DNA of 23,053 nt. It comes from Acidobacteriota bacterium (GTDB taxonomy: Bacteria > Acidobacteriota > UBA6911 > RPQK01 > JADFOI01). The stretch covers positions 1 to 23,053 of the forward strand of contig JAPYTY010000005.1 of assembly GCA_029942065.1 (NCBI GenBank), written 5' to 3'. The notes beneath the pieces were generated by a model. The model was not told the DNA's origin. It made no database searches and saw nothing but the letters and a program-made list of their open reading frames with translations. Every line of letters begins with the position of its first letter. Position 1 is the stretch's first letter. The translations under genes were made by a program, and so were the position numbers. Shown piece by piece: positions 14,461 through 21,531 of the stretch.

Positions 14461-16396
14461 AGGGCGCTCCCACGGCATCGATGCCGAATTCCTGGGCCAG
14501 CGACTGCTGCAGCACTTCGATCTTTCCTCCCACCATGGTCATCAAGGGACGAATCTTCAGAATGTCGTCCTCGGGAACCGTCAGATAATCCCGGTCAAGG
14601 ACGACCATGTCGGCCAGCTTCCCGGTTTCCAGCGTGCCGATCTTTTCCGGCTTCATCACGTACTCCGACGCCCAGGAGGTCCACATTTTCAGAGCCCACA
14701 CCCGATCAACGCGCTCCTCGGGCTGCCATACCTTTCCGTCGTATTTGCGGGTGATCATTTGCCACAGCTGGAAGAAAGGAGGCTGCAGTCCGAACCCCAC
14801 GCTGCCTTCTGCCCGGCGTCGAAAGGCTCCTCCACCGTAGTGTTGTCCCACTACCTTGACACCCGATTCAATCCAGGTTCGATAGGGCAAAATGAAGGAT
14901 TCGATTTGCGGCCCGTAGTCGGCAATCCAGCTGGGCGACTCGCTGATCCGATTGGGCCCACAGCTCATGATGATCCCGTAGTCCTTGAGCTTTTGGATGA
15001 TGTCCGGCTGTTTTCCAACCAGATTACAGTGCTCCGTCGTCATCCTCATGTTGCGAATCTCTTCCATCGACATGCCGTTGTCGGCCCGTGCCCGGTCGAT
15101 CATTCGAAAATAAGCTCGGGTACTCTCACTGCCGCACATGTGCACGCCCGCCAGGCGCCAACCCGACCTCAAGGCGTTCTCGAGGGTGTCCCACATGAGA
15201 TCCCCCGGCTGGGGACACACTTCGCGAGCCTTGATGTGAGGGGGAGCCTGGGTATCGGGTCCCGTGCACGATTCCGGATAACCGGAATCCCAACGCTCTG
15301 AGGCGACCCCGTCAATCCAGAAATAATCGTTCCCAATCCCCTGCAGGACTCCCGTGCGTCGATAAATCTGACGCGTCTGGTCAGGTTCCGTGGGCATGCG
15401 GTGCACCTCGTAGTGGGTGGCCAGGCGAATGGGCATCTGTCCCAGTCCTGCCAGAGTGGCATAACCGCTCATCACCTTCGGAAAGGGAATGCGGGTGGAC
15501 AAGGTGGTGACGCCGAGGGCAGCCCACTCCTCGGAGACCAGCTTCAAGGCCTGGGCCAGAGTGTTCAAGGGCAGTTTCTCCAGAAAAAGTTCCCAGGTGA
15601 TCACCGACATCTCCTGGCTGCCAACCCAGCCAATGGCCGCGATGTCTTCGCCAATCCGATCGCCGTGCATGGTGGCGTGGATCGAGGCGGAGTATCCGGG
15701 GAGAAAGTCATTCAGCACTTCCAACGCCTTCGAGTTGACATTCCCTCGGCCTCCCGGCCGCACCAGAACCGGATTGTCGGGTGCCCACAAATCGATGGTG
15801 TTGCGATTGGTCAGACGACGCGTGGAGCCCCAAAGCCCCAGATCTCTAGGATGGGCCGGATTGCTCGAAATCATGAGCACCACCCAATCGTCCGGTTCCA
15901 CCTGCTGGACCGTCTCCAGGATCTTCTCCCGAATAGCCGCCTGGGTTTTTTCCAGGTCTTCCTCGGCCTGCATGTTGACGATCACTCCGTTAGGAGGGTA
16001 GGTGAATCCGAACCGTTCCAGATGTTGAACCGCCTCGCCGTAGATGTGCATGTGGGGTTCGATGATGCCCGGGATCAAGGTTCGTCCCTTTAAATCAAGC
16101 ACCCGAGTGTTGGGTCCAGCCAATGCCCGGACCTCCTGATTGGCTCCCAGTTTCACGATCTTGTGGCCCTTGACCGCCAGGGCTTGGTAGACGTTGCCCA
16201 CCTGGGTGGAGTTGGACCTGTCGTCCATGCTCACCACCTTGCCGTTGATAAAGACGGTGTCGGCATACCCGAATCGGGCCACCTCCAGGGGGATCTCCTG
16301 AGCCTGAAGCGGCTCGCTCATCCCGATCAGGAAAGTGATCGCTAAAACGGTACTCAAGCACCCAATGTAAGAACACGTTCTCAGAGTGATTTGCAT
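14408..16396 (-). CDS. Secreted YtcJ-like amidohydrolase
   Basis: A 662-residue protein with a signal peptide or N-terminal anchor (hydrophobic at about 12-25, then PLQAQ). The amidohydrolase_3 (YtcJ-like) layout is visible: an N-terminal strand region FINGKVVSMDD, the metal-binding H115-M-H117 in IPGIIEPHMHIYG, later histidines in TTEHCNL and VVGQHYGG, and the closing GTLETGKLADMVVLDRDY with the MVGGKI strand. The enzyme probably hydrolyses C-N bonds outside the cytoplasm; the substrate is unknown. At 662 residues it is longer than the usual 520-600. The ATG at 16396 has no clear Shine-Dalgarno; a GGAGGGAG lies about 40 bases upstream. It overlaps the downstream VOC gene. Confidence 0.87.
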   Translation of the reverse strand: MQITLRTCSYIGCLSTVLAITFLIGMSEPLQAQEIPLEVARFGYADTVFINGKVVSMDDRSNSTQVGNVYQALAVKGHKIVKLGANQEVRALAGPNTRVLDLKGRTLIPGIIEPHMHIYGEAVQHLERFGFTYPPNGVIVNMQAEEDLEKTQAAIREKILETVQQVEPDDWVVLMISSNPAHPRDLGLWGSTRRLTNRNTIDLWAPDNPVLVRPGGRGNVNSKALEVLNDFLPGYSASIHATMHGDRIGEDIAAIGWVGSQEMSVITWELFLEKLPLNTLAQALKLVSEEWAALGVTTLSTRIPFPKVMSGYATLAGLGQMPIRLATHYEVHRMPTEPDQTRQIYRRTGVLQGIGNDYFWIDGVASERWDSGYPESCTGPDTQAPPHIKAREVCPQPGDLMWDTLENALRSGWRLAGVHMCGSESTRAYFRMIDRARADNGMSMEEIRNMRMTTEHCNLVGKQPDIIQKLKDYGIIMSCGPNRISESPSWIADYGPQIESFILPYRTWIESGVKVVGQHYGGGAFRRRAEGSVGFGLQPPFFQLWQMITRKYDGKVWQPEERVDRVWALKMWTSWASEYVMKPEKIGTLETGKLADMVVLDRDYLTVPEDDILKIRPLMTMVGGKIEVLQQSLAQEFGIDAVGAPYGFSDDELTHIGGPIGN

Positions 16397-16485
16397 GTTA
16401 CGTTCGGCTTGCTGAAGGATCCAGCGCTGCCGCTCCCTCCTTTACCGATTATCTTATCGTGGAAGATGGAGGGGGGAAACCCCAG

Positions 16486-16500
16486 ACTCAATTATTGAGT
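16486..16500. repeat. ACTCAAT-type palindrome
   Basis: A perfect 7-1-7 inverted repeat (ACTCAATTATTGAGT) about 90 bases upstream of the amidohydrolase start. It could be an operator or simply part of the repeat island next to it. Confidence 0.5.
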
Positions 16501-16527
16501 GGTGCTGTGGTGCTGTGGTGCAGTCGG

Positions 16528-16645
16528 CCGGAATCGGCGCACTGAGGCGCCCCGGGCGCTGGTCTTCGACCAGCGCGTTTCACGTTCCAGGTTCCACGTT
16601 TCACGTTTCCGGAGTGTGGGAGGCGCCTCAGTGCGCCGACTCCGG
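16528..16645. repeat. Long inverted repeat around a central hairpin
   Basis: The 24-base arms 16528-16551 and 16622-16645 are complementary at 23 positions. Both are copies of the GGCGCCTCAGTGCGCCGA block also present at 4465-4507 and 20736-20772. The perfect hairpin at 16556-16576 lies between them. Confidence 0.75.
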
Positions 16646-16745
16646 AAGGCCGCTACACCTTGGCAGAAAATCCGAAATCCGAAGTCCCAAATTCGAAACA
16701 GATTCCGATTAGGGTTTCGGATTTAGGATTTCGAATTTATTTCAC

Positions 16746-16793
16746 ACTGTGCCTCTGTGGTGAAATTTCTTCTTTGTGTCTTTGTGGTGAAAT
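16746..16793 (-). repeat. CACCACAAAGACAC-type 3' repeat, copy 2 (double)
   Basis: Read on the minus strand, GATTTCACCACAAAGACACA and its continuation start four bases after the DHA2 exporter stop codon. They are followed at once by a second unit, TTTCACCACAGAGGCACAG. Orientation relative to the gene is the same as for copies 1 and 3. Confidence 0.75.
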
Positions 16794-16797
16794 CTCC

Positions 16798-18336
16798 CTA
16801 CTCCCGGCGGGCATGCTGGCGAGCCGAGCCGCGGGGAACCATGAAAGCTGCAGCCAGGGCCAGCAGCGAAGCCACGAATCCCACCAGAAAAACATCCTGA
16901 AGAACCGTACCCAGAACGCCTTGGAGTTGTTCCAAAAGCTCGGAGGAGATCTCCCCGCGTGCCAGGGGATTCACCAACACATCCGGGTGCTGGGCAATGT
17001 AGGCGATTTGTTCACTGGGTGCCGATGAATCGAGATTCGACATCCTCGCCACCATCTGTGTGGCCATCACCCTCCCCATTACAGCCACACCGATGGCGGC
17101 ACCGATGGTGCGAAAGAACTGGGTGGCTGAGGTAGCGATTCCCAGATATTCCCGGGGAAATCGGCTTTGAACGGCAATCAGCAGGGCGATCACGCTAAAG
17201 CCCATTCCCGCTCCCATCACAACCAGCACCACGGTCAGATGTAAATCGGAGACCGATGCATCCACCCGGCTCAGGAAGAAGGCTCCCACCGTCAACCCCC
17301 CCATCCCAGTCACCACCAGGACTCGATATCCCACGATGAGCAGCAGTCGTCCTCCGATAATCGAGAAGGTGACCCATCCCAGCATAAGCGGAGTGATGGC
17401 CCATCCCGCTTCGGTTGCTCCTGTCCCCTGAACGCCCTGAACAAAAAGGGGAAGAAAGGAGATGGCTCCAAACAGAGTGATCCCGCTGAAAAATCCGTTC
17501 AACGCGGCAGCGGAAAAAATTCGATCCCTGAAAAGTTTCAATGGCAGGATGGGATCCTTGGTTTTGCTCTGCTGAAAAATAAAGAGCATCAACAGAAGAA
17601 CTGATGGAATCAGCAGGGCGTACTGAAGCCACACCGATTCACTGTTTCCCCATTGATCCAGTCCGAGCAGAAGCAGGGACATGGAAACAATCAACAGCGC
17701 CGCTCCCAGGTAATCGATCCTACCGCTCCGATCACGCTCAGGCTCCTGAAGAGCCACGGCAATAACACAAGCCCCGAACAGACCGAAGGGTACGTTGAGG
17801 TAGAATACCCACCTCCAGGAAAAATAGTCGGTCACCAGCCCTCCCACCAAGGGCCCGATGATACTGCTGATCCCCCACACACCGCTGAACCAGGCCTGTA
17901 CCTTGGCACGACGCTCCAGAGAGTAAATATCCCCTATGATGGTCATGCCCAGGGGCAACAAGGCCCCGGCTCCCAGGCCTTGGATCACCCGGAAACAAAC
18001 CAGTTGAACCATCGACTGGCTCAACCCGCACAGCGCCGAACCCAGAATAAAAATCCCGATACCGGCCAGATAAAAGATCCTCCGCCCATAAATATCGGAC
18101 AGGCGACCCCACAGAGGAACCGTGACCGTCGCCGCCAGGAAGTAGACCGAGTAGACCCAGCTATAGAGCTCCAGCCCTCCCAGACTGGAAACCACCGTGG
18201 GGATGGCCGTCACCACGGCGGTGGCCTCCAAAGCCGCCAGAGAGAGCCCCATCATCACCCCCACAATGATCCAGACACGGCGACGGGGACTGAGCTTCAG
18301 GGGGCCTACTTGTGGTTGCGATTCTGCTTGAGACAC
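16798..18336 (-). CDS. DHA2-family (14-helix) MFS drug exporter
   Basis: A 512-residue inner-membrane proton antiporter of the EmrB/QacA type. The length and the hydrophobic profile fit fourteen helices. Motif A is G77-R-L-S-D81-I-Y-G84-R-R, and the antiporter motif C region reads GPLVGGLVTDYFSWRWVF (161-178), as in multidrug exporters of this group. The start is GTG at 18336. A TATAAT box ends only nine bases before it and no ribosome binding site is seen, so the message may be leaderless. The substrate is unknown. No partner membrane-fusion protein or regulator is adjacent; the divergent neighbour is the biotin operon. Confidence 0.88.
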   Translation of the reverse strand: MSQAESQPQVGPLKLSPRRRVWIIVGVMMGLSLAALEATAVVTAIPTVVSSLGGLELYSWVYSVYFLAATVTVPLWGRLSDIYGRRIFYLAGIGIFILGSALCGLSQSMVQLVCFRVIQGLGAGALLPLGMTIIGDIYSLERRAKVQAWFSGVWGISSIIGPLVGGLVTDYFSWRWVFYLNVPFGLFGACVIAVALQEPERDRSGRIDYLGAALLIVSMSLLLLGLDQWGNSESVWLQYALLIPSVLLLMLFIFQQSKTKDPILPLKLFRDRIFSAAALNGFFSGITLFGAISFLPLFVQGVQGTGATEAGWAITPLMLGWVTFSIIGGRLLLIVGYRVLVVTGMGGLTVGAFFLSRVDASVSDLHLTVVLVVMGAGMGFSVIALLIAVQSRFPREYLGIATSATQFFRTIGAAIGVAVMGRVMATQMVARMSNLDSSAPSEQIAYIAQHPDVLVNPLARGEISSELLEQLQGVLGTVLQDVFLVGFVASLLALAAAFMVPRGSARQHARRE

Positions 18337-18345
18337 AGAGACGGG

Positions 18346-18351
18346 ATTATA
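18346..18351 (-). promoter_or_regulatory. Candidate -10 box of the DHA2 exporter gene
   Basis: A perfect TATAAT on the minus strand lies just upstream of the GTG start. No good -35 is present at the usual distance. It would place the transcript start at or within a few bases of the start codon. Confidence 0.4.
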
Positions 18352-18364
18352 CCAGAGGGTTCAG

Positions 18365-18393
18365 TTGACACCCTGATGGGCTGACCTTAGCAT
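18365..18393 (+). promoter_or_regulatory. Promoter of the biotin operon
   Basis: A perfect -35 TTGACA (18365-18370) and TAGCAT (18388-18393) are spaced by 17 bases. Transcription would start near 18400, just before the palindrome at 18405-18434. Confidence 0.6.
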
Positions 18394-18404
18394 GATAGCG
18401 GCCC

Positions 18405-18434
18405 TTAACCCGCATTATGCATCATCCGGGTTAG
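18405..18434 (+). repeat. Palindrome in the bioB leader
   Basis: The 30-base near-palindrome has arms TTAACCCG and CGGGTTAG around a GCATTATGCATCAT centre. It lies between the bio promoter and the bioB start, where it could act as an operator. However, the same type of element occurs, split, at 8918-9052, which argues for a dispersed repeat. Confidence 0.65.
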
Positions 18435-18444
18435 CAAGTGGAGC

Positions 18445-19440
18445 GTGTTGATTTTGGAATCAGACCCCAAGAATCCAGACCCCGAGGCTCTTGTTCGTCA
18501 CGATTGGACCGACCAGGAGATCCAGGCCATTCATGATTCCTCCCTCCCCGACCTGCTCTTTCAGGCTCAGCTGAGGCATCGCCGCTATCACGATCCCAAC
18601 AAGGTCCAGCTATGCACCTTGCTCAGCATCAAGACCGGAGGCTGTCCCGAGGATTGTTCCTACTGTCCCCAGAGTGCTTCCTATGAAACCGAGGTGGGCG
18701 CGGAGAAGTTTCTGGAGGTCGAAGAAGTGGTGGAAGCAGCACGCCAGGCGCGCGACAACGGCTCCACACGCTTCTGCATGGGCGCCGCCTGGAGGGAGGT
18801 TCAGGAGGGTCCCCACTTTGATCGGGTGCTCGAGATGGTGCGGGAAGTCCGTAAGCTGGGAATGGAAGCCTGCTGCACGCTGGGCATGCTCAACCGCGAT
18901 CAGGCCAGACAACTGGCCGAGGCCGGACTCACGGCCTACAATCACAACCTGGACACGGGTCCCGACTACTATCCCGAAGTCATCTCCACTCGCAACTACC
19001 AGGACCGTCTTCGGACCCTCGAGTACGTCCGTGAGTCGGGCGTCACCGTCTGCTGTGGGGGCATTCTGGGAATGGGCGAGGGCTTGAAAGATCGCGTCGC
19101 CTTGCTGCGGGTGCTCTCCCACCTCGACCCCCATCCCGAGAGCGTTCCCATCAACGCCCTGGTTCGCGTGAAGGGAACTCCCCTGGGAAATCGGCCGCCG
19201 GTGGATCCCATTGAGATCGTACGAATGATCGCATCGGCTCGCATTGTACTTCCCGAAAGCCGGGTGCGGCTCAGCGCCGGACGCAGCGAGATGTCAACCG
19301 AGACTCAGGCCCTTTGCTTCGTGGCCGGAGCCAACTCCATCTTCAGCGGTGAAAAGCTGCTCACCACACCGAATCCGGGGGATGCCCATGATCGGGCCCT
19401 GCTCGACAAGCTGGGTCTCTCGCCGCTCAATGGATCATGA
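18445..19440 (+). CDS. bioB: Biotin synthase
   Basis: A 331-residue radical SAM enzyme that inserts sulfur into dethiobiotin, the last step of biotin synthesis. The [4Fe-4S] motif is C67-P-E-D-C71-S-Y-C74 in KTGGCPEDCSYCPQS. Other typical segments are YNHNLDTGPDYYPEVI, CCGGILGMGE, and RLSAGRSEMSTETQALCF with the arginine that ligates the [2Fe-2S] cluster. Length is normal. The start is uncertain: GTG at 18445 gives MLILESDP, but GGAG at 18440-18443 is too close to it and would suit the in-frame TTG codons at 18448 or 18454 better. Its stop overlaps the bioF start (ATGA), and a good promoter lies upstream. Confidence 0.95.
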   Translation: MLILESDPKNPDPEALVRHDWTDQEIQAIHDSSLPDLLFQAQLRHRRYHDPNKVQLCTLLSIKTGGCPEDCSYCPQSASYETEVGAEKFLEVEEVVEAARQARDNGSTRFCMGAAWREVQEGPHFDRVLEMVREVRKLGMEACCTLGMLNRDQARQLAEAGLTAYNHNLDTGPDYYPEVISTRNYQDRLRTLEYVRESGVTVCCGGILGMGEGLKDRVALLRVLSHLDPHPESVPINALVRVKGTPLGNRPPVDPIEIVRMIASARIVLPESRVRLSAGRSEMSTETQALCFVAGANSIFSGEKLLTTPNPGDAHDRALLDKLGLSPLNGS

Positions 19441-20588
19441 AGGCCCTGCTCGACGACCTGCAGGGTGAGCTGGAACAGCTCCATGCCGAGAGCCTTTTCC
19501 GCTCGTTGGCGGATCCTCAAGGTGTTGATTTCTCGACCAACGACTACCTGGGACTCTCTGGAGATCCCGCCTTTCGCGCCGCTGTTCTGGAAAAGCTCAC
19601 CCAGGCCTCAGGGACCCACTGCCTCTCCTCTCCCGCCTCCAGACTGCTGCGCGGGAACACTCCACGACATCGCGAGCTGGAGAAGAGACTCGCCGATTTC
19701 AAGGGAACCGAAGGAGCCTTGCTTTTTCCCAGCGGATACCAGGCCAACATCGGTTTGTTGACCGCGCTGGTGTCACCGGAAGACCGAGTGCTTTCTGATG
19801 CCCAGAACCACGCCAGCATTATCGATGCCCTCAGATTGTGCCGCTGCCGGAAAATCGTTTTTCCGCACCTCGATGTCCAGGCCGTGGAAGACGCCCTGGC
19901 CCAGTCCCATTCAGAGGGCAGGACCTTTCTGGTCACTGAATCCCTTTTCAGCATGGACGGGGATGTGGCTCCCTTGAAATCCTATGCCGAACTGACGGAA
20001 AAACACGGCGCATACCTCATCGTTGACGACGCCCACGCAACCGGGGTCTTTGGCGAGGCCCGAGGCTCGGGTCTCACGGAAGCCTTCGAAATCGAAAAAC
20101 GCGCCGTTGCCATTCTCTCCACCTTCGGCAAGGCGCTGGGCCTGTTTGGAGCCTTCATAGCCGGCCCCCAACTCATGATCGAGTATCTGATCAATCGCAG
20201 CCGCCCCTTTATCTTCACCACAGCCGTCCCGCCTCTTCTGCTCTATGGAATCGAAGCGGCGCTTGACCGGCTGGAGGCCGAGCCGCAACGGAGGCAGAGG
20301 GTCTCTGATCTGGCGGACCGCCTTCGCGATCACCTCGGCAGAGGAAACCTGAATACCCTCAAAAGCTCCGGCCCCATCGTGCCCGTCCTGCTGGAGGAGA
20401 GCGATCTGGCCTTGAAGGTGGCAACGGGCGTACAGCAAAGGGGACATGATGTGCGGGCCATACGTCCTCCCACGGTGGCGCCGGGCACGGCACGGCTGCG
20501 AATCTCCGTCCATGCCGATCACAGCGAGCAACAGGTTGACCAGCTGGCTGCGGATCTGATTGAGGTGGTCCGAGAGTCGAGGTTGTGA
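19437..20588 (+). CDS. bioF: 8-amino-7-oxononanoate synthase
   Basis: A 383-residue PLP enzyme that condenses a pimeloyl thioester with alanine to give KAPA. Family features are the N-terminal DFSTNDYLGLSGDP, GSRLLRG-like SSPASRLLRGNTPRH, the PLP-ring aspartate in LIVDDAHATGVFG, and the Schiff-base lysine K232 in LSTFGKALGLFG. The C-terminal RAIRPPTVAPGTARLRISVHADH is also classic. The ATG overlaps the bioB stop by four bases, so the two are translationally coupled. A repeat island of about 260 bases follows before bioD. Confidence 0.95.
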   Translation: MKALLDDLQGELEQLHAESLFRSLADPQGVDFSTNDYLGLSGDPAFRAAVLEKLTQASGTHCLSSPASRLLRGNTPRHRELEKRLADFKGTEGALLFPSGYQANIGLLTALVSPEDRVLSDAQNHASIIDALRLCRCRKIVFPHLDVQAVEDALAQSHSEGRTFLVTESLFSMDGDVAPLKSYAELTEKHGAYLIVDDAHATGVFGEARGSGLTEAFEIEKRAVAILSTFGKALGLFGAFIAGPQLMIEYLINRSRPFIFTTAVPPLLLYGIEAALDRLEAEPQRRQRVSDLADRLRDHLGRGNLNTLKSSGPIVPVLLEESDLALKVATGVQQRGHDVRAIRPPTVAPGTARLRISVHADHSEQQVDQLAADLIEVVRESRL

Positions 20589-20595
20589 TGGCGGA

Positions 20596-20632
20596 TTTTT
20601 CACCACCAAGGCACCAAGACACAAAGAAGACT
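20596..20632 (+). repeat. CACCACAAAGACAC-type 3' repeat, copy 3
   Basis: TTTTTCACCACCAAGGCACC and its continuation to ACACAAAGAAGAC start seven bases after the bioF stop codon in sense orientation. Compared with copy 1 it contains a small internal insertion (CAAGGCAC). Confidence 0.75.
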
Positions 20633-20796
20633 GCGCCAGGGCGGGACGCCCTGACGCAGACTCTGTCGCCCCTTCGGAGCGATACCGGAGATTTGGCGAG
20701 CAATTGTAGCGGCCGCTCTGTGAGCGGCCCTCCGGAGTGTGGGAGGCGCCTCAGCGCGCCGATTCCGGCCGCCGGCACCACTGCACCACGGCTGCA

Positions 20797-20839
20797 CGAA
20801 GAAACGAACGAACGAACGGGCAAACGAACAAACGAAGGA
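20797..20839 (+). repeat. ACGA/ACAA simple repeat before bioD
   Basis: Imperfect tandem tetranucleotides (AACGAACGAACGAACGG and related units) run up to and include the AAGGAA that serves as the bioD ribosome binding site. Confidence 0.65.
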
Positions 20840-20847
20840 ACAAAAAC

Positions 20848-21525
20848 ATGAGCTTGGTCGTGGTAGGAACCGGAACCGAGATCGGGAAAACCATCGCCTG
20901 CGCCATAATGGTGGCCCGTTACTCCAGCCTCTTTCCACTCGCCTACTGGAAACCCGTGGCCACCGGCTCGATCGAGGGCCGGGATACCCTGGAAATCGAA
21001 CGACTGTGCGGCCATCAGGCGGAAATTCTCCAGGAGTCCTATCTCTTTGAACCCCCCGTTTCTCCCCACCTGGCCGCCCGGCTGGCCAAAAAAAGAATCC
21101 GTCCCGAAAGTATCATCCAGGCCTTCTCAACCCACCGGAAGAGGGACCCCGGACGAGCCCTCATCATCGAAGGGATTGGCGGATTGCTGGTCCCGCTGAC
21201 CTCGGGAGGGTACCTTCTGGCCGACCTGATCCAGGAACTGAAACTTCCCTGTCTACTGGTGGCCTCCTCTACCCTGGGAACCATCAACCACACCCTGCTG
21301 AGCATTGAAGCCATGAAATCCCGGGATCTGAAGCTGGTGGGGGTGGTCCTCAACGGCCCCGAGAATCGGGAAAATCGCCAGGCCATCCACAAATTCGGAC
21401 ACCTTCCCATCATCGGCCACATCCGGCCCATCCATCCTCTCTCTCCGAAAAACATCGGCCGCGCCGCCCGTGGATTCGACCGCAAGGCTCTGCTAAAGTC
21501 GTACCTGAATTCGGACCAGGGCTAA
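20848..21525 (+). CDS. bioD: Dethiobiotin synthetase
   Basis: A 225-residue P-loop enzyme that closes the ureido ring of DAPA using CO2 and ATP. The nucleotide motif is G7-T-G-T-E-I-G-K14-T15 at the N-terminus, followed by the substrate-binding YWKPVATG and the EGIGGLLVPLTSGG strand-loop typical of BioD; VVLNG-PENRENRQAI resembles the base-binding part. The ATG at 20848 begins directly before the P-loop strand and has AAGGAA seven bases upstream. Longer readings of the frame run into the repeat island and are not supported. Six bases separate it from bioA. Confidence 0.94.
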   Translation: MSLVVVGTGTEIGKTIACAIMVARYSSLFPLAYWKPVATGSIEGRDTLEIERLCGHQAEILQESYLFEPPVSPHLAARLAKKRIRPESIIQAFSTHRKRDPGRALIIEGIGGLLVPLTSGGYLLADLIQELKLPCLLVASSTLGTINHTLLSIEAMKSRDLKLVGVVLNGPENRENRQAIHKFGHLPIIGHIRPIHPLSPKNIGRAARGFDRKALLKSYLNSDQG

Positions 21526-21531
21526 AAGCAA

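Larger units (their letters stand above)
16397..16797. repeat. Repeat island between amidohydrolase and DHA2 genes
   Basis: These 401 bases hold no supported gene. From the left they contain the leader of the amidohydrolase gene, palindrome 16486-16500, three tandem copies of an 8-mer TGGTGCTG/AG (16500-16523), and the two arms of a long inverted repeat (16528-16551 and 16622-16645). Between the arms lies hairpin GCGCTGGTC-TTC-GACCAGCGC (16556-16576) and a TTTCACGTTCC-rich stretch (16578-16610). Next come AT-rich inverted motifs based on AAATCCGAAA and AAATTCGAAA (16667-16739), and a double CACCACAAAG motif on the minus strand (16746-16793). Confidence 0.75.
20589..20847. repeat. Repeat island inside the biotin operon
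   Basis: No gene is supported here. In order it holds the CACCAC motif (20596-20632), an inverted repeat with CTGCGCCAGGGCG arms (20631-20659, 12 of 13 paired), TCGCCCC-TTC-GGAGCGA (20666-20682), hairpin GGCCGCTC-TGT-GAGCGGCC (20711-20729), the GTGTGGGAGGCGCC block (20736-20772), a GCACCAC stretch (20774-20795), and ACGA tetranucleotide repeats (20797-20839). The part 20741-20795 resembles the reverse complement of 16500-16552. The 20 bases at 20711-20730 are identical to 4501-4520. Confidence 0.8.

Noticed and set aside
18405..18434. Classic BirA operator upstream of bioB
   Set aside because: The arms match only partly, the 18-base gap between AACC and GGTT is longer than usual, and a similar element occurs beside unrelated genes at 8918-9052.
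20631..20659. Rho-independent terminator after bioF
   Set aside because: The inverted repeat is strong but no T run follows and bioD-bioA continue downstream; it is better seen as a repeat module.
20737..20847. N-terminal extension of BioD
   Set aside because: The added residues are translated from repeat modules; the ATG at 20848 lies right before the P-loop and has its own ribosome binding site.
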